Positions 1-11,552 of a DNA stretch of 64,000 nt are shown here, in pieces. The stretch is from the NCBI GenBank assembly GCA_950097015.1, contig CATNEN010000014.1, forward strand, positions 1 through 64,000, in the 5' to 3' direction. The position numbers and the translations under genes are program-made. The notes below the pieces were generated by a model that was given only the letters and a program-made list of their open reading frames with translations, was not told the DNA's origin and did not search any database. Positions within the stretch are counted from its first letter, which is position 1. Each line of letters opens with the position of its first letter. The DNA is from Macrostomum hystrix (Eukaryota > Platyhelminthes > Macrostomidae).

Positions 1-778
1 TTAAATTGGGATAAATTTTATAAAATAGAGAAAAAAATTCACTCGACAACCAGTAGAAGTAGATGGACCGGAAGCAGTGTTTCTTAAAAAATGTTTAAGG
101 GGCCTGTTTCTCGTTAAAAAGACACTACGCACTATTAATTAAAATTAAACACAGAAAATTCTATTTTTTGCGGTGAGAACCGGCCTCCGAAAACATTTTT
201 CTAAGAAACATGGTTTCCGATCTTTCTACACTCAGGCTGTGTACAACTGTTCGGTCCATGGACTGGGAAGGTGACTAGTGTTTTACTTATTGAAAACTTA
301 TTTAATATGGCTTCAAAATGAAAAGTCTGTGTGCCAACTGATTTCTAATTATCAAATGATTTCACATTCGCATGCCCAATATTTATCCCGCATTGGTGCT
401 TCATCACTATATAAATATCATTTGCTTTCTCCAATTTTGAGGAGAATTTTCACACTCTCCGTGTTGTTGCCATGTCGATTTCATTTCAATATCCGAATAA
501 ATTCAATCCTTCCTAGGAAGGAAGGAAATGGGTTTTTAGTTTCTGTTTTACGCGGGTATTAGCCACTGCATGGCTTCTTTCTTCGCACCAATACCCTCTC
601 AGCCATCGCTTGATTGGGCTAGATTTTTGGAAGGCTCAATTTTTTCCTCGTCAGAAAGCGATTATGATGAAGCAACAATATTCTGCCATTATATTCCATC
701 TGCAGTGCAGCCATGCGGTAATTATCTCGCAAGAATTAAGAATATAATATACTAGCTTAATAATAGAAATCGTACACC
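1..778. other. unassigned AT-rich non-coding DNA
   Basis: No convincing exon or RNA gene is visible. The only recognisable piece is around 232-275, which resembles the tail of the SINE found at 57352-57652 (shared stretch of the form GGCTGYGTACARCTGTTC). Confidence 0.4.
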
Positions 779-930
779 TAGCTATAGCCCCACTGGGCCA
801 GATGTGACGCAGTCACAGCTTCCTGCTGTGTACAGCTTGCTGTACAGTCCATGGTTTGGGCAGGCCGTTACAAACACCTTAATTTCTACCCCTAAGCTGA
901 TGCTAAAACCTATTTTAGAGCCTTGTGGAA
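779..930 (-). repeat. SINE tail fragment (family of 57352-57652)
   Basis: The stretch around 788-870 aligns by eye with the body of the SINE at 57352-57652: both have a GGGYCAGATGTG motif followed by TGTACAGC and a CATGG motif. Here the tRNA-like head is missing, so this is a truncated copy. Orientation follows the complete copy, whose A and B boxes lie on the minus strand. Confidence 0.5.
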
Positions 931-1610
931 GTTTAAGGAACTTTGGTCTCAGGGAAGGACCTGAGCTGAGTTGTTATTGAAAAAATTGACTGCAATTTGA
1001 GAAGAACTCGTGAAGGTCGTCGCTGCAACTGAGACCGCCAGCTGCGAATAGGCAATCCAATAATACACTTGTGTCGAAGGGTGCACCGGCTGCTGGCAAT
1101 TGTCGATTGAGTAAATATGCTTAGAAACGAGGCGGCAGCTATGCTCTATTTGTGTATGCATAAGATGCGGCCATGCTGCAGACTCCATGGCTATATAGTC
1201 AGTGCATGCTGCTATGGTTGGCAAATACTTTCCAAAACTGGTTCTGGCCAGTCTTGCATAGCTGAATCCTGGACGCATTGCTGCTTTCCCTGCTTTCTGC
1301 AGTTTCTCTGCTAGCCAGATGCAGACAGCAGCATTCACCAATCCCCGAGCAAGTCTTTCTCACCTAGCAGATCCGTTTCAAAAAATGGATGTGTTTAGCT
1401 TGGCTCTGATTGGCTGGCTCAGTTTTAAGTGGACTGCCTACAAATGGCAGCAAAAAATAATAAATTGACCTTAATGCAGGGACAAATGCGATTGTGCGAC
1501 TAGCAGCAATTCAACCTGATAGCGAGGCGACTTTCAAGCTGTATTGCAACGCAAGCACAATGAGTAAGTCAGGTTTCCAAATTAAATTTAAAATAACGAT
1601 TTTGTTTGGG

Positions 1611-1871
1611 GCTGGGGGCAGAGCGGGTTGACGTGTTTACCTCTCGCATCGAAGTCCCTGAGCTCGATTCCGCGGCAAGGCTACTTAATTTGGGGCGCAG
1701 CCGGGAAGAGGCTTTGGGGGCTTGTCGCGTGCAATTGACGCCCTTGAGGCCCAACCTTCTGCACTGTCTGACAATGAGAAAGTCAGGGCAGATGTACACA
1801 CCTGTGTGAGTGTGTGCCTGCGTACAGTATCTGTGTGCGTGCGTGTGTGCTCAGGAGTCAGCGGAATAGGC
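1611..1871 (+). repeat. tRNA-derived SINE, family 1, abutting the telomeric array
   Basis: A tRNA-like head is visible: an A-box-like GCAGAGCGGGTTGACG near 1619 and a B-box-like GAGCTCGATTCC near 1660. The body has a segment around 1770-1805 (TGACAATGAGAAAGTCAGG, then GCAGATGTACACACCTGTG) and a GT-rich tail ending GTGTGCTCAGGAGTCAGCG. The same order of segments is found at 37940-38222 (minus) and 44890-45160 (plus). The tail runs straight into the (CCCTAA)n array at 1872. Confidence 0.75.
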
Positions 1872-2143
1872 CCCTAACCCTAACCCTAACCCTAACCCTA
1901 ACCCTAACCCTAACCCTAACCCTAACCCTAACCCTAACCCTAACCCTAACCCTAACCCTAACCCTAACCCTAACCCTAACCCTAACCCTAACCCTAACCC
2001 TAACCCTAACCCTAACCCTAACCCTAACCCTAACCCTAACCCTAACCCTAACCCTAACCCTAACCCTAACCCTAACCCTAACCCTAACCCTAACCCTAAC
2101 CCTAACCCTAACCCTAACCCTAACCCTAACCCTAACCCTAACC

Positions 2144-2184
<41 letters not shown>

Positions 2185-5100
2185 CCCTAACCCTAACCCT
2201 AACCCTAACCCTAACCCTAACCCTAACCCTAACCCTAACCCTAACCCTAACCCTAACCCTAACCCTAACCCTAACCCTAACCCTAACCCTAACCCTAACC
2301 CTAACCCTAACCCTAACCCTAACCCTAACCCTAACCCTAACCCTAACCCTAACCCTAACCCTAACCCTAACCCTAACCCTAACCCTAACCCTAACCCTAA
2401 CCCTAACCCTAACCCTAACCCTAACCCTAACCCTAACCCTAACCCTAACCCTAACCCTAACCCTAACCCTAACCCTAACCCTAACCCTAACCCTAACCCT
2501 AACCCTAACCCTAACCCTAACCCTAACCCTAACCCTAACCCTAACCCTAACCCTAACCCTAACCCTAACCCTAACCCTAACCCTAACCCTAACCCTAACC
2601 CTAACCCTAACCCTAACCCTAACCCTAACCCTAACCCTAACCCTAACCCTAACCCTAACCCTAACCCTAACCCTAACCCTAACCCTAACCCTAACCCTAA
2701 CCCTAACCCTAACCCTAACCCTAACCCTAACCCTAACCCTAACCCTAACCCTAACCCTAACCCTAACCCTAACCCTAACCCTAACCCTAACCCTAACCCT
2801 AACCCTAACCCTAACCCTAACCCTAACCCTAACCCTAACCCTAACCCTAACCCTAACCCTAACCCTAACCCTAACCCTAACCCTAACCCTAACCCTAACC
2901 CTAACCCTAACCCTAACCCTAACCCTAACCCTAACCCTAACCCTAACCCTAACCCTAACCCTAACCCTAACCCTAACCCTAACCCTAACCCTAACCCTAA
3001 CCCTAACCCTAACCCTAACCCTAACCCTAACCCTAACCCTAACCCTAACCCTAACCCTAACCCTAACCCTAACCCTAACCCTAACCCTAACCCTAACCCT
3101 AACCCTAACCCTAACCCTAACCCTAACCCTAACCCTAACCCTAACCCTAACCCTAACCCTAACCCTAACCCTAACCCTAACCCTAACCCTAACCCTAACC
3201 CTAACCCTAACCCTAACCCTAACCCTAACCCTAACCCTAACCCTAACCCTAACCCTAACCCTAACCCTAACCCTAACCCTAACCCTAACCCTAACCCTAA
3301 CCCTAACCCTAACCCTAACCCTAACCCTAACCCTAACCCTAACCCTAACCCTAACCCTAACCCTAACCCTAACCCTAACCCTAACCCTAACCCTAACCCT
3401 AACCCTAACCCTAACCCTAACCCTAACCCTAACCCTAACCCTAACCCTAACCCTAACCCTAACCCTAACCCTAACCCTAACCCTAACCCTAACCCTAACC
3501 CTAACCCTAACCCTAACCCTAACCCTAACCCTAACCCTAACCCTAACCCTAACCCTAACCCTAACCCTAACCCTAACCCTAACCCTAACCCTAACCCTAA
3601 CCCTAACCCTAACCCTAACCCTAACCCTAACCCTAACCCTAACCCTAACCCTAACCCTAACCCTAACCCTAACCCTAACCCTAACCCTAACCCTAACCCT
3701 AACCCTAACCCTAACCCTAACCCTAACCCTAACCCTAACCCTAACCCTAACCCTAACCCTAACCCTAACCCTAACCCTAACCCTAACCCTAACCCTAACC
3801 CTAACCCTAACCCTAACCCTAACCCTAACCCTAACCCTAACCCTAACCCTAACCCTAACCCTAACCCTAACCCTAACCCTAACCCTAACCCTAACCCTAA
3901 CCCTAACCCTAACCCTAACCCTAACCCTAACCCTAACCCTAACCCTAACCCTAACCCTAACCCTAACCCTAACCCTAACCCTAACCCTAACCCTAACCCT
4001 AACCCTAACCCTAACCCTAACCCTAACCCTAACCCTAACCCTAACCCTAACCCTAACCCTAACCCTAACCCTAACCCTAACCCTAACCCTAACCCTAACC
4101 CTAACCCTAACCCTAACCCTAACCCTAACCCTAACCCTAACCCTAACCCTAACCCTAACCCTAACCCTAACCCTAACCCTAACCCTAACCCTAACCCTAA
4201 CCCTAACCCTAACCCTAACCCTAACCCTAACCCTAACCCTAACCCTAACCCTAACCCTAACCCTAACCCTAACCCTAACCCTAACCCTAACCCTAACCCT
4301 AACCCTAACCCTAACCCTAACCCTAACCCTAACCCTAACCCTAACCCTAACCCTAACCCTAACCCTAACCCTAACCCTAACCCTAACCCTAACCCTAACC
4401 CTAACCCTAACCCTAACCCTAACCCTAACCCTAACCCTAACCCTAACCCTAACCCTAACCCTAACCCTAACCCTAACCCTAACCCTAACCCTAACCCTAA
4501 CCCTAACCCTAACCCTAACCCTAACCCTAACCCTAACCCTAACCCTAACCCTAACCCTAACCCTAACCCTAACCCTAACCCTAACCCTAACCCTAACCCT
4601 AACCCTAACCCTAACCCTAACCCTAACCCTAACCCTAACCCTAACCCTAACCCTAACCCTAACCCTAACCCTAACCCTAACCCTAACCCTAACCCTAACC
4701 CTAACCCTAACCCTAACCCTAACCCTAACCCTAACCCTAACCCTAACCCTAACCCTAACCCTAACCCTAACCCTAACCCTAACCCTAACCCTAACCCTAA
4801 CCCTAACCCTAACCCTAACCCTAACCCTAACCCTAACCCTAACCCTAACCCTAACCCTAACCCTAACCCTAACCCTAACCCTAACCCTAACCCTAACCCT
4901 AACCCTAACCCTAACCCTAACCCTAACCCTAACCCTAACCCTAACCCTAACCCTAACCCTAACCCTAACCCTAACCCTAACCCTAACCCTAACCCTAACC
5001 CTAACCCTAACCCTAACCCTAACCCTAACCCTAACCCTAACCCTAACCCTAACCCTAACCCTAACCCTAACCCTAACCCTAACCCTAACCCTAACCCTAA

Positions 5101-6874
5101 CCCTAACCCTAACCCTAACCCTAACCCTAACCCTAACCCTAACCCTAACCCTAACCCTAACCCTAACCCTAACCCTAACCCTAACCCTAACCCTAACCCT
5201 AACCCTAACCCTAACCCTAACCCTAACCCTAACCCTAACCCTAACCCTAACCCTAACCCTAACCCTAACCCTAACCCTAACCCTAACCCTAACCCTAACC
5301 CTAACCCTAACCCTAACCCTAACCCTAACCCTAACCCTAACCCTAACCCTAACCCTAACCCTAACCCTAACCCTAACCCTAACCCTAACCCTAACCCTAA
5401 CCCTAACCCTAACCCTAACCCTAACCCTAACCCTAACCCTAACCCTAACCCTAACCCTAACCCTAACCCTAACCCTAACCCTAACCCTAACCCTAACCCT
5501 AACCCTAACCCTAACCCTAACCCTAACCCTAACCCTAACCCTAACCCTAACCCTAACCCTAACCCTAACCCTAACCCTAACCCTAACCCTAACCCTAACC
5601 CTAACCCTAACCCTAACCCTAACCCTAACCCTAACCCTAACCCTAACCCTAACCCTAACCCTAACCCTAACCCTAACCCTAACCCTAACCCTAACCCTAA
5701 CCCTAACCCTAACCCTAACCCTAACCCTAACCCTAACCCTAACCCTAACCCTAACCCTAACCCTAACCCTAACCCTAACCCTAACCCTAACCCTAACCCT
5801 AACCCTAACCCTAACCCTAACCCTAACCCTAACCCTAACCCTAACCCTAACCCTAACCCTAACCCTAACCCTAACCCTAACCCTAACCCTAACCCTAACC
5901 CTAACCCTAACCCTAACCCTAACCCTAACCCTAACCCTAACCCTAACCCTAACCCTAACCCTAACCCTAACCCTAACCCTAACCCTAACCCTAACCCTAA
6001 CCCTAACCCTAACCCTAACCCTAACCCTAACCCTAACCCTAACCCTAACCCTAACCCTAACCCTAACCCTAACCCTAACCCTAACCCTAACCCTAACCCT
6101 AACCCTAACCCTAACCCTAACCCTAACCCTAACCCTAACCCTAACCCTAACCCTAACCCTAACCCTAACCCTAACCCTAACCCTAACCCTAACCCTAACC
6201 CTAACCCTAACCCTAACCCTAACCCTAACCCTAACCCTAACCCTAACCCTAACCCTAACCCTAACCCTAACCCTAACCCTAACCCTAACCCTAACCCTAA
6301 CCCTAACCCTAACCCTAACCCTAACCCTAACCCTAACCCTAACCCTAACCCTAACCCTAACCCTAACCCTAACCCTAACCCTAACCCTAACCCTAACCCT
6401 AACCCTAACCCTAACCCTAACCCTAACCCTAACCCTAACCCTAACCCTAACCCTAACCCTAACCCTAACCCTAACCCTAACCCTAACCCTAACCCTAACC
6501 CTAACCCTAACCCTAACCCTAACCCTAACCCTAACCCTAACCCTAACCCTAACCCTAACCCTAACCCTAACCCTAACCCTAACCCTAACCCTAACCCTAA
6601 CCCTAACCCTAACCCTAACCCTAACCCTAACCCTAACCCTAACCCTAACCCTAACCCTAACCCTAACCCTAACCCTAACCCTAACCCTAACCCTAACCCT
6701 AACCCTAACCCTAACCCTAACCCTAACCCTAACCCTAACCCTAACCCTAACCCTAACCCTAACCCTAACCCTAACCCTAACCCTAACCCTAACCCTAACC
6801 CTAACCCTAACCCTAACCCTAACCCTAACCCTAACCCTAACCCTAACCCTAACCCTAACCCTAACCCTAACCCT
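1872..6874. repeat. interstitial telomeric array (CCCTAA)n, about 5.0 kb
   Basis: About 834 head-to-tail copies of CCCTAA, the C-rich strand of TTAGGG telomeric DNA. In the whole block I see only one imperfect unit, a CCCTAAA 7-mer at about 2161-2167. The C-rich strand reads 5' to 3' on the plus strand, so the original chromosome end would have been to the left. The 1.87 kb to the left, which includes a SINE, makes the array interstitial in this assembly. The long open reading frame across it (poly Thr-Leu then Asn-Pro) is an artefact of the repeat. Confidence 0.97.
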
Positions 6875-7200
6875 CTCTTCCTTTCTCTCCCTTCCTCGCC
6901 ACTAGAGGGGGCCGCAACCTCCAGGGCCTGATCGCCCCGACTAAACTCCGTACTCCACTCCCCTCTATCCCGGAATACGACCCTGTCGCTAACCCTAACC
7001 CTGACCCTACCTAACCCTAACCCTATTTAACCCTAACCCTAAATAACCCTAACCCTAAATAACCCTAACCCTATATTACCCTAACCCTAGCCAACCCTAA
7101 CCCTAAATAACCCTAACCCTAGCTAACCCTAACCCTAAATAACCCTAACCCTAAATAACCCTAACCCTAACTAACCCTAATCCCTATTTAAACCTCTTTA
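6875..7200. repeat. degenerate telomere-variant repeat zone
   Basis: After about 110 bases of unrelated sequence, blocks of AACCCTAACCCTA separated by short AT spacers (AAT, TTT, GC, TAT) run from about 6990 to 7186. This looks like a proximal telomere-variant repeat region decaying away from the perfect array. It is consistent with the polarity in which the chromosome interior lies to the right. Confidence 0.8.
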
Positions 7201-7858
7201 GATCCCTTTGTTTCACCTATAGACAATTTTCCCATATTACCACGATACTACTCTTCTATATGACTGCTCTCCCACCCTTGTAAAGTCCTTAATCTCTATG
7301 CTACGAGTTTTAACGTGTTTTACGGTGTTTTAAAGCTAACCCTAACCCCTAGCCTATGTCTAACTCTAGCCTTCTGCATTTTTATCCTCTATTTCTTCTC
7401 TTATTCTCCTATCTTTAATCTGCTTCATTGTTTTATTCTTTACCTACTTTTCTACCCCCCGATATGTAGTGAAATTTGTATTTTTTAATTTTTAATTCTT
7501 ACTTTCTACCCACAATGTATTACTCGTATTTCATTAGTAGTATTCATAGCGCTAATTGATATTTTACACTTTTAAAATTTAGTCAACACGTATTTTTTAG
7601 GTATTTTCTAGGTTATTATTATTGCACCCGAGTGAGCCCATTTTTCTTATATGTAAACCAATGCAACTCTTTTTTAACCCACTTTTTCACTGCCAATATC
7701 TACAATATTTACAATATTTACAATATTTACAATACATTCGCTCCTGAAGAAGGCTGAAGACAGCCGAAACGCGTCGAGCATACCCTATTTATTTTGTTCC
7801 CCGTCTTGCTTAATTATTTCTCGTCTGTTGATTGGCTGCCGGCCTCGGAACCCTCCTA
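7201..7858 (+). mobile_element. 5'-truncated Penelope-like 3' region (telomere-attached)
   Basis: AT-rich, non-coding sequence lies between two telomeric arrays. It contains a (TTTACAATA)n run at about 7700-7735 and a complete hammerhead ribozyme core at 7740-7779. Hammerheads of this small type are known from Penelope-like retroelements, and endonuclease-lacking Penelope elements are known to attach to telomere ends. The hammerhead is on the plus strand and the element is followed by (CCCTAA)n. That is the junction expected if reverse transcription was primed from a TTAGGG 3' overhang. No RT coding sequence remains, so the assignment rests on the ribozyme and context only. Confidence 0.6.
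7740..7779 (+). ncRNA. minimal type-I hammerhead ribozyme
   Basis: All conserved core elements are present in order. Stem I is GCTC at 7740-7743 pairing with GAGC at 7776-7779. CTGAAGA (the CUGANGA box) is at 7744-7750. Stem II is GGCTG at 7752-7756 with CAGCC at 7761-7765 and loop AAGA. GAAA is at 7766-7769. A very short stem III (AC with GT around a GC loop) ends in a canonical GUC cleavage triplet at 7773-7775. Such minimal stems III are known in retroelement hammerheads that may act as dimers. Activity is inferred, not shown. Confidence 0.8.
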
Positions 7859-7897
7859 GTCCTAACCCTAACCCTAACCCTAACCCTAACCCTAACC

Positions 7898-7938
<41 letters not shown>

Positions 7939-7985
7939 CCCTAACCCTAACCCTAACCCTAACCCTAACCCTAACCCTAACCCTT
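7859..7985. repeat. second telomeric array (CCCTAA)n, about 127 bp
   Basis: About 21 copies of CCCTAA in the same orientation as the 5-kb array, with one CCCTAAA unit near 7914-7920. It immediately follows the Penelope-like 3' remnant. It is best read as the chromosome-end repeats present before the retroelement attached. Confidence 0.95.
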
Positions 7986-8065
7986 TTTTCAAGAAATTAA
8001 GAAATGCAAGAAATTAGGGATTTTGAAGTAGGGATTTAGAATCAGGGAAGCCGTGTTCGGGAAGC

Positions 8066-8470
8066 TCACTCGGAATCAGACATGCTGTCGTAGCCTGATT
8101 CCGAGCCTAGCTGCTGCCACCACCCTGCGGGCTCTGGTAGCTCGATGCCCTGAGCTGCCAGCAAGTCCCGAACGCGCTGCTGCGTGGGCGGGCCCTGAAC
8201 TACATAATAGGCCCCTTCTTGCATCTCAACGATGCTAATGCCGGGTGTGGCTTGGATTGCCGCGTGCCGGTTATGGTAATCGGCGATCAGCTGCATGGCC
8301 TCATCGATCCCGGCCGTTGGGAGCGCCTGATAGGCCAGCCACATCAGTTCGCAGACGCCGCCGCAACCGTCTACGATGGCGGCTATACCGTCATGTATAG
8401 CCATGCGGACGGCGCTGGCGTGTCCATCATACTCGGCCATCGGAAATTGGGTCTTCCTTCTCGCAGACAT
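8066..8470 (-). CDS. hypothetical protein, 134 residues
   Basis: An intact ATG-to-stop ORF with clearly higher GC content than the AT-rich DNA on both sides. I do not recognise a family. The N-terminus is basic (SARRKTQ), the middle is Ala/Ile/Gly-rich and the C-terminus is acidic and Ser-rich (SESGYDSMSDSE). No signal peptide or membrane segment is evident. It could be an exon, a single-exon gene, or a scrap of a mobile element. No splice context or neighbour gives a function. Confidence 0.35.
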   Translation of the reverse strand: MSARRKTQFPMAEYDGHASAVRMAIHDGIAAIVDGCGGVCELMWLAYQALPTAGIDEAMQLIADYHNRHAAIQATPGISIVEMQEGAYYVVQGPPTQQRVRDLLAAQGIELPEPAGWWQQLGSESGYDSMSDSE

Positions 8471-9480
8471 GGTTTGCTGAAAAAAAAATTAATTATGAAT
8501 TTAGGCCTGTGCAAAGCACGTAATAAAGCATGCTATCTGTTTTCCTTAAACAAAGCAACCAGGGGTAATATATCATAATCTGCTCTATGACTCTACTAAT
8601 TAGTAGTATAAAATGGAAAATTTGATTTTCTGGCTTGGTAGTATTCAAATTAGAATACATCCTAATTTAGCCCTAAAACTTTTACTTTAAAAAATCTAAC
8701 GAATATGAAGAGTTGTTCCTTAACAAAGAGCTATTTGCTAAGCCCTTAAAGCATCTTTTACTTAAAAAAACGCAATGACATTATGAGATAAAAAACTGAA
8801 CAAATATTACAGCGCAGTGGCGCTTTATTGTTTAGTAGGCGCATCAATCAACGCATAAATGATATTTTAGCCTTGCATTGAAGTATTCACATGCAGCACA
8901 AACTATTTGGCAAAGAAGTTTGGAACTGTAGCACAAAGAAATGCTGTCGAACGCATAAATGCTTCATTTATTAAATTTGATAAGCAAAATGGACGCCTGA
9001 AAAAGAAGTTGAGAACTGCAAAACTCAGACGCCAAAAGTAAATACTCGTAAATCTACACTTAACTGATGCATTTAGAGTACCTGAACATGATGTAATAAA
9101 GATTTGCGCAAATGTTCACCCCTGCTGCTTGTAATACCAGTAGAAACGTGCCGTTCGGAAGTCAAATCCCTCGTTCGGTTTGAAGATCCCACAGAATCTT
9201 CGTTCGGATCGAGCACTAAAATATATTTTTTTTCGAGTTGTATTTGCTTGAAAATATGGGTTTTATGTTTTTCTGAAAGAAAAAATTGTTTTACACAACT
9301 TTTAAAAAGTTTGAATTTTACAGCTAGTAAGATAAAAAAGTTATTGCTAGTTAAGTTTTCAAAAGCACAACATTCTTGTTCGGTTGATGATGCTTTACCC
9401 TAGCTTGATTTAACATAATTATATATTTTACATTGCATTATATAATTTTTGCATTTTATATATTAGGCACTAGTGCAACT
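8471..9480. other. AT-rich non-coding stretch
   Basis: No supported gene. It is homopolymer- and AT-rich, with one copy of the over-represented octamer TACTCGTA at 9043. Confidence 0.4.
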
Positions 9481-9487
9481 AGAAGAG

Positions 9488-9791
9488 GGGATAGCTGAGA
9501 GAATTCAATCCCCGAAAAAACTTCCCCTCTGCAACGGACCGCGAAATTACTGACTGCGTAGCAAAGACTCTGCATAATTCTCGTGACCGCGGTTCTGATT
9601 CCAGACGAATTCTGTCCTATCATCAAAGGGCAGGATATTATGCTGGCACTGCTTCCGTTGCTGCAACGCCTTCCGAGGCGGATCATTCTGGTCCTTCTGC
9701 AAAGCGCCGCAGGGCACGTTCGGCTGCAGGTGGTCAACACAAACAAGGCAGACGTGTGGCGATTGTTAGCGATAGCGACAGTGAAAACTAA
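9488..9791 (+). CDS. possible terminal exon, nuclear-type basic/acidic tail
   Basis: A reading frame opening after a GATAG acceptor-like site near 9495 runs to a stop at 9789-9791. It ends in a nuclear-localisation-like AKRRRARSAAGG, then GRRVAIVSDSDSEN and stop. It is better composed than its AT-rich surroundings and looks like the 3' exon of a nuclear protein. No upstream exon was found and I do not recognise the family. It may be a remnant only. Confidence 0.3.
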
Positions 9792-9898
9792 TATACCGAC
9801 GATGAAGTCCATACACTCTGCTTTTGCAACTTTTTCAAAAACGTTATCACTGTGAAGGGGAATTTTTTATATTTAATTTTTTCATACAAATGTGAGTC

Positions 9899-10078
9899 AT
9901 TTTGTCAAACCGGATAAATTGTGTTTAAATTCTGGGTAATTTTGGTCGAATCTGGGGTAATGTTGGTCAAACCTGATTTATTTTGTTCAGATTCGGGGGT
10001 AATGTTGGTCAAACCAGATTTATTTTGTTCAAATACGGGGTAATTTTGATCAAATGCGGTTTGTTTTGGTCAAACTAA
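9899..10078. repeat. tandem repeat, about 42-bp unit, 3-4 copies
   Basis: Imperfect copies of a unit containing GGTCAAACC, GATTTATTTTGTTCA and GGGGTAATGTT succeed each other. Copy length varies because the first copies are truncated. No coding potential. Confidence 0.7.
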
Positions 10079-10289
10079 AGTTTAATTCAATTCCATCAAT
10101 GAAAATATACTCGTAAAATTTAATCGGTCGTATTTATTTAAAGACACTTCGGAAAAGGAAAAATATAAATGCAATGAAGTCTCGAAATGTGCAGCTTTGA
10201 CTTTGACTGCTTCATTTGACTGCTGATTAGAAATCATTCTCTAACTTCTAATTTCTAAAATCTTCCGCTGATACAGAGTACAAATATAT

Positions 10290-10480
10290 TGCAAAAATCT
10301 GCTAGGGGTTAGCCCCTATAAGCTACATTTTACTAGGGTCTTAGAAGGGGATTACCCTTAACCAACCCCTAGTTGCCCCTAGGGGTCCCCTGCCGAACCT
10401 GCTCTCATTCCCCTAGTCATCCCCTATCGTTCCCCGAGGTGTAACCCCGAGGGGTCCCCTAGTGTTTTTGCCAGTGGGGA
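10290..10480. repeat. CCCCTA/TAGGGG palindrome-rich segment
   Basis: CCCCTA or its complement TAGGGG recurs roughly every 10-20 bases, including palindromic CCCCTAGGGG at about 10377. It could fold into several small hairpins. Function unknown. It lies just outside the left arm of the large inverted repeat. Confidence 0.55.
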
Positions 10481-10521
10481 GAACCCAGCAATAATAAGTA
10501 CCATTGAGAATATGTACTCAT

Positions 10522-11276
10522 AACCTTATAGAGAGAATTAATTTTAGAATCTGCAAGTCGATTCTGCAAGTTAGTCCAAACACTGACAGCAATGGTGCTC
10601 GGTCCGAATTAGGAAGACTACCACTATTATATAGTATTCAAAAAAGAAGCCTTCAATACTGGTCCTCAGTTCGGAGCCGACCAGACTCCATCATCGCGAA
10701 ATTGGTGGCAGACACAGAATACAGCGATGTTGGAATTGGGGAAAAATGAATAGTGAAGTAATGCGGAATTGTCAACAGACTAGAAAAACAAAGTCCATCA
10801 AATCGCTCAGAGAGAATTTTGAGTCAGAGTTTCGAAGGCACTGGACTCAGAGGATGGGAAAATCCGCCAAGCTCAGCCACTTCTATTACACGTTTAAGAA
10901 AGATTTCTCCCGAGAAAAGTACCTAACAATAATCTCTAACCCAGAAAAAAGGCGCACAATGTCCCGATTTCGTCTAGGAAACCACAAACTGGCCTGTGAG
11001 ACATTGCGCACTGTAAGACCGAAAATCGCCTATGAAAACAGAACATGCCCAAAATGTAGAGTCGAGGTAGAGAACGAAACTCATATTCTCTTTAGATGCG
11101 ATTGGTCTGTTTATGTTCCAATTAGAAATAAATTTATAGAGAAAGTAGCAGGTACTGTTCGAAATTTCGAAAGCCTAACAGCTGATGACAAAATTGTGTA
11201 TTTAATGACACAGGAAAGCATAGAATTAACAGAAAGTTTTGTGGACTTCATAGAAAGCATAATTAAAGCTAGATAA
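10522..11276 (+). pseudogene. 3' fragment of non-LTR reverse transcriptase ORF
   Basis: This is the C-terminal part of the same RT as at 30980-32830, beginning at NLIERINF. One A is missing in the run at 10742-10746 relative to the other copy, which breaks the frame. The distal segment (10746-11276) keeps an intact C-terminus including the zinc-binding-like CPKCRVEVENETHILFRC, and continues past the point where the other copy has a stop. The catalytic RT domain is absent, so the copy is dead. Confidence 0.85.
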
Positions 11277-11552
11277 AAAGCCACTGCCCTGAGGCCCATA
11301 GTTAGAATGCGAAAACACAATAGCTATTCTCATTTCGGTCAGTTTTAATTTTTCCTTTAAATTTCAATATTTCATTTCTTGTTTTAATGCCTTTGTTTAT
11401 TTCAAAAATTTGTTTTTTTTCAAATATTTTATTAACCTAAAATTATTACGCATGCTACTGTTTTCCTATCGCCTTCTCTTAAAAAAATCGATTTGTTTAA
11501 CCTCAAACATAAAATAAACAAAAAAATCAGCACCCAATCGGCGTGCGCACCT

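Noticed and set aside
1814-6931. A 1705-codon open reading frame
   Set aside because: It is the telomeric hexamer read in frame (Thr-Leu, then Asn-Pro after one 7-mer). No start context or unique sequence.
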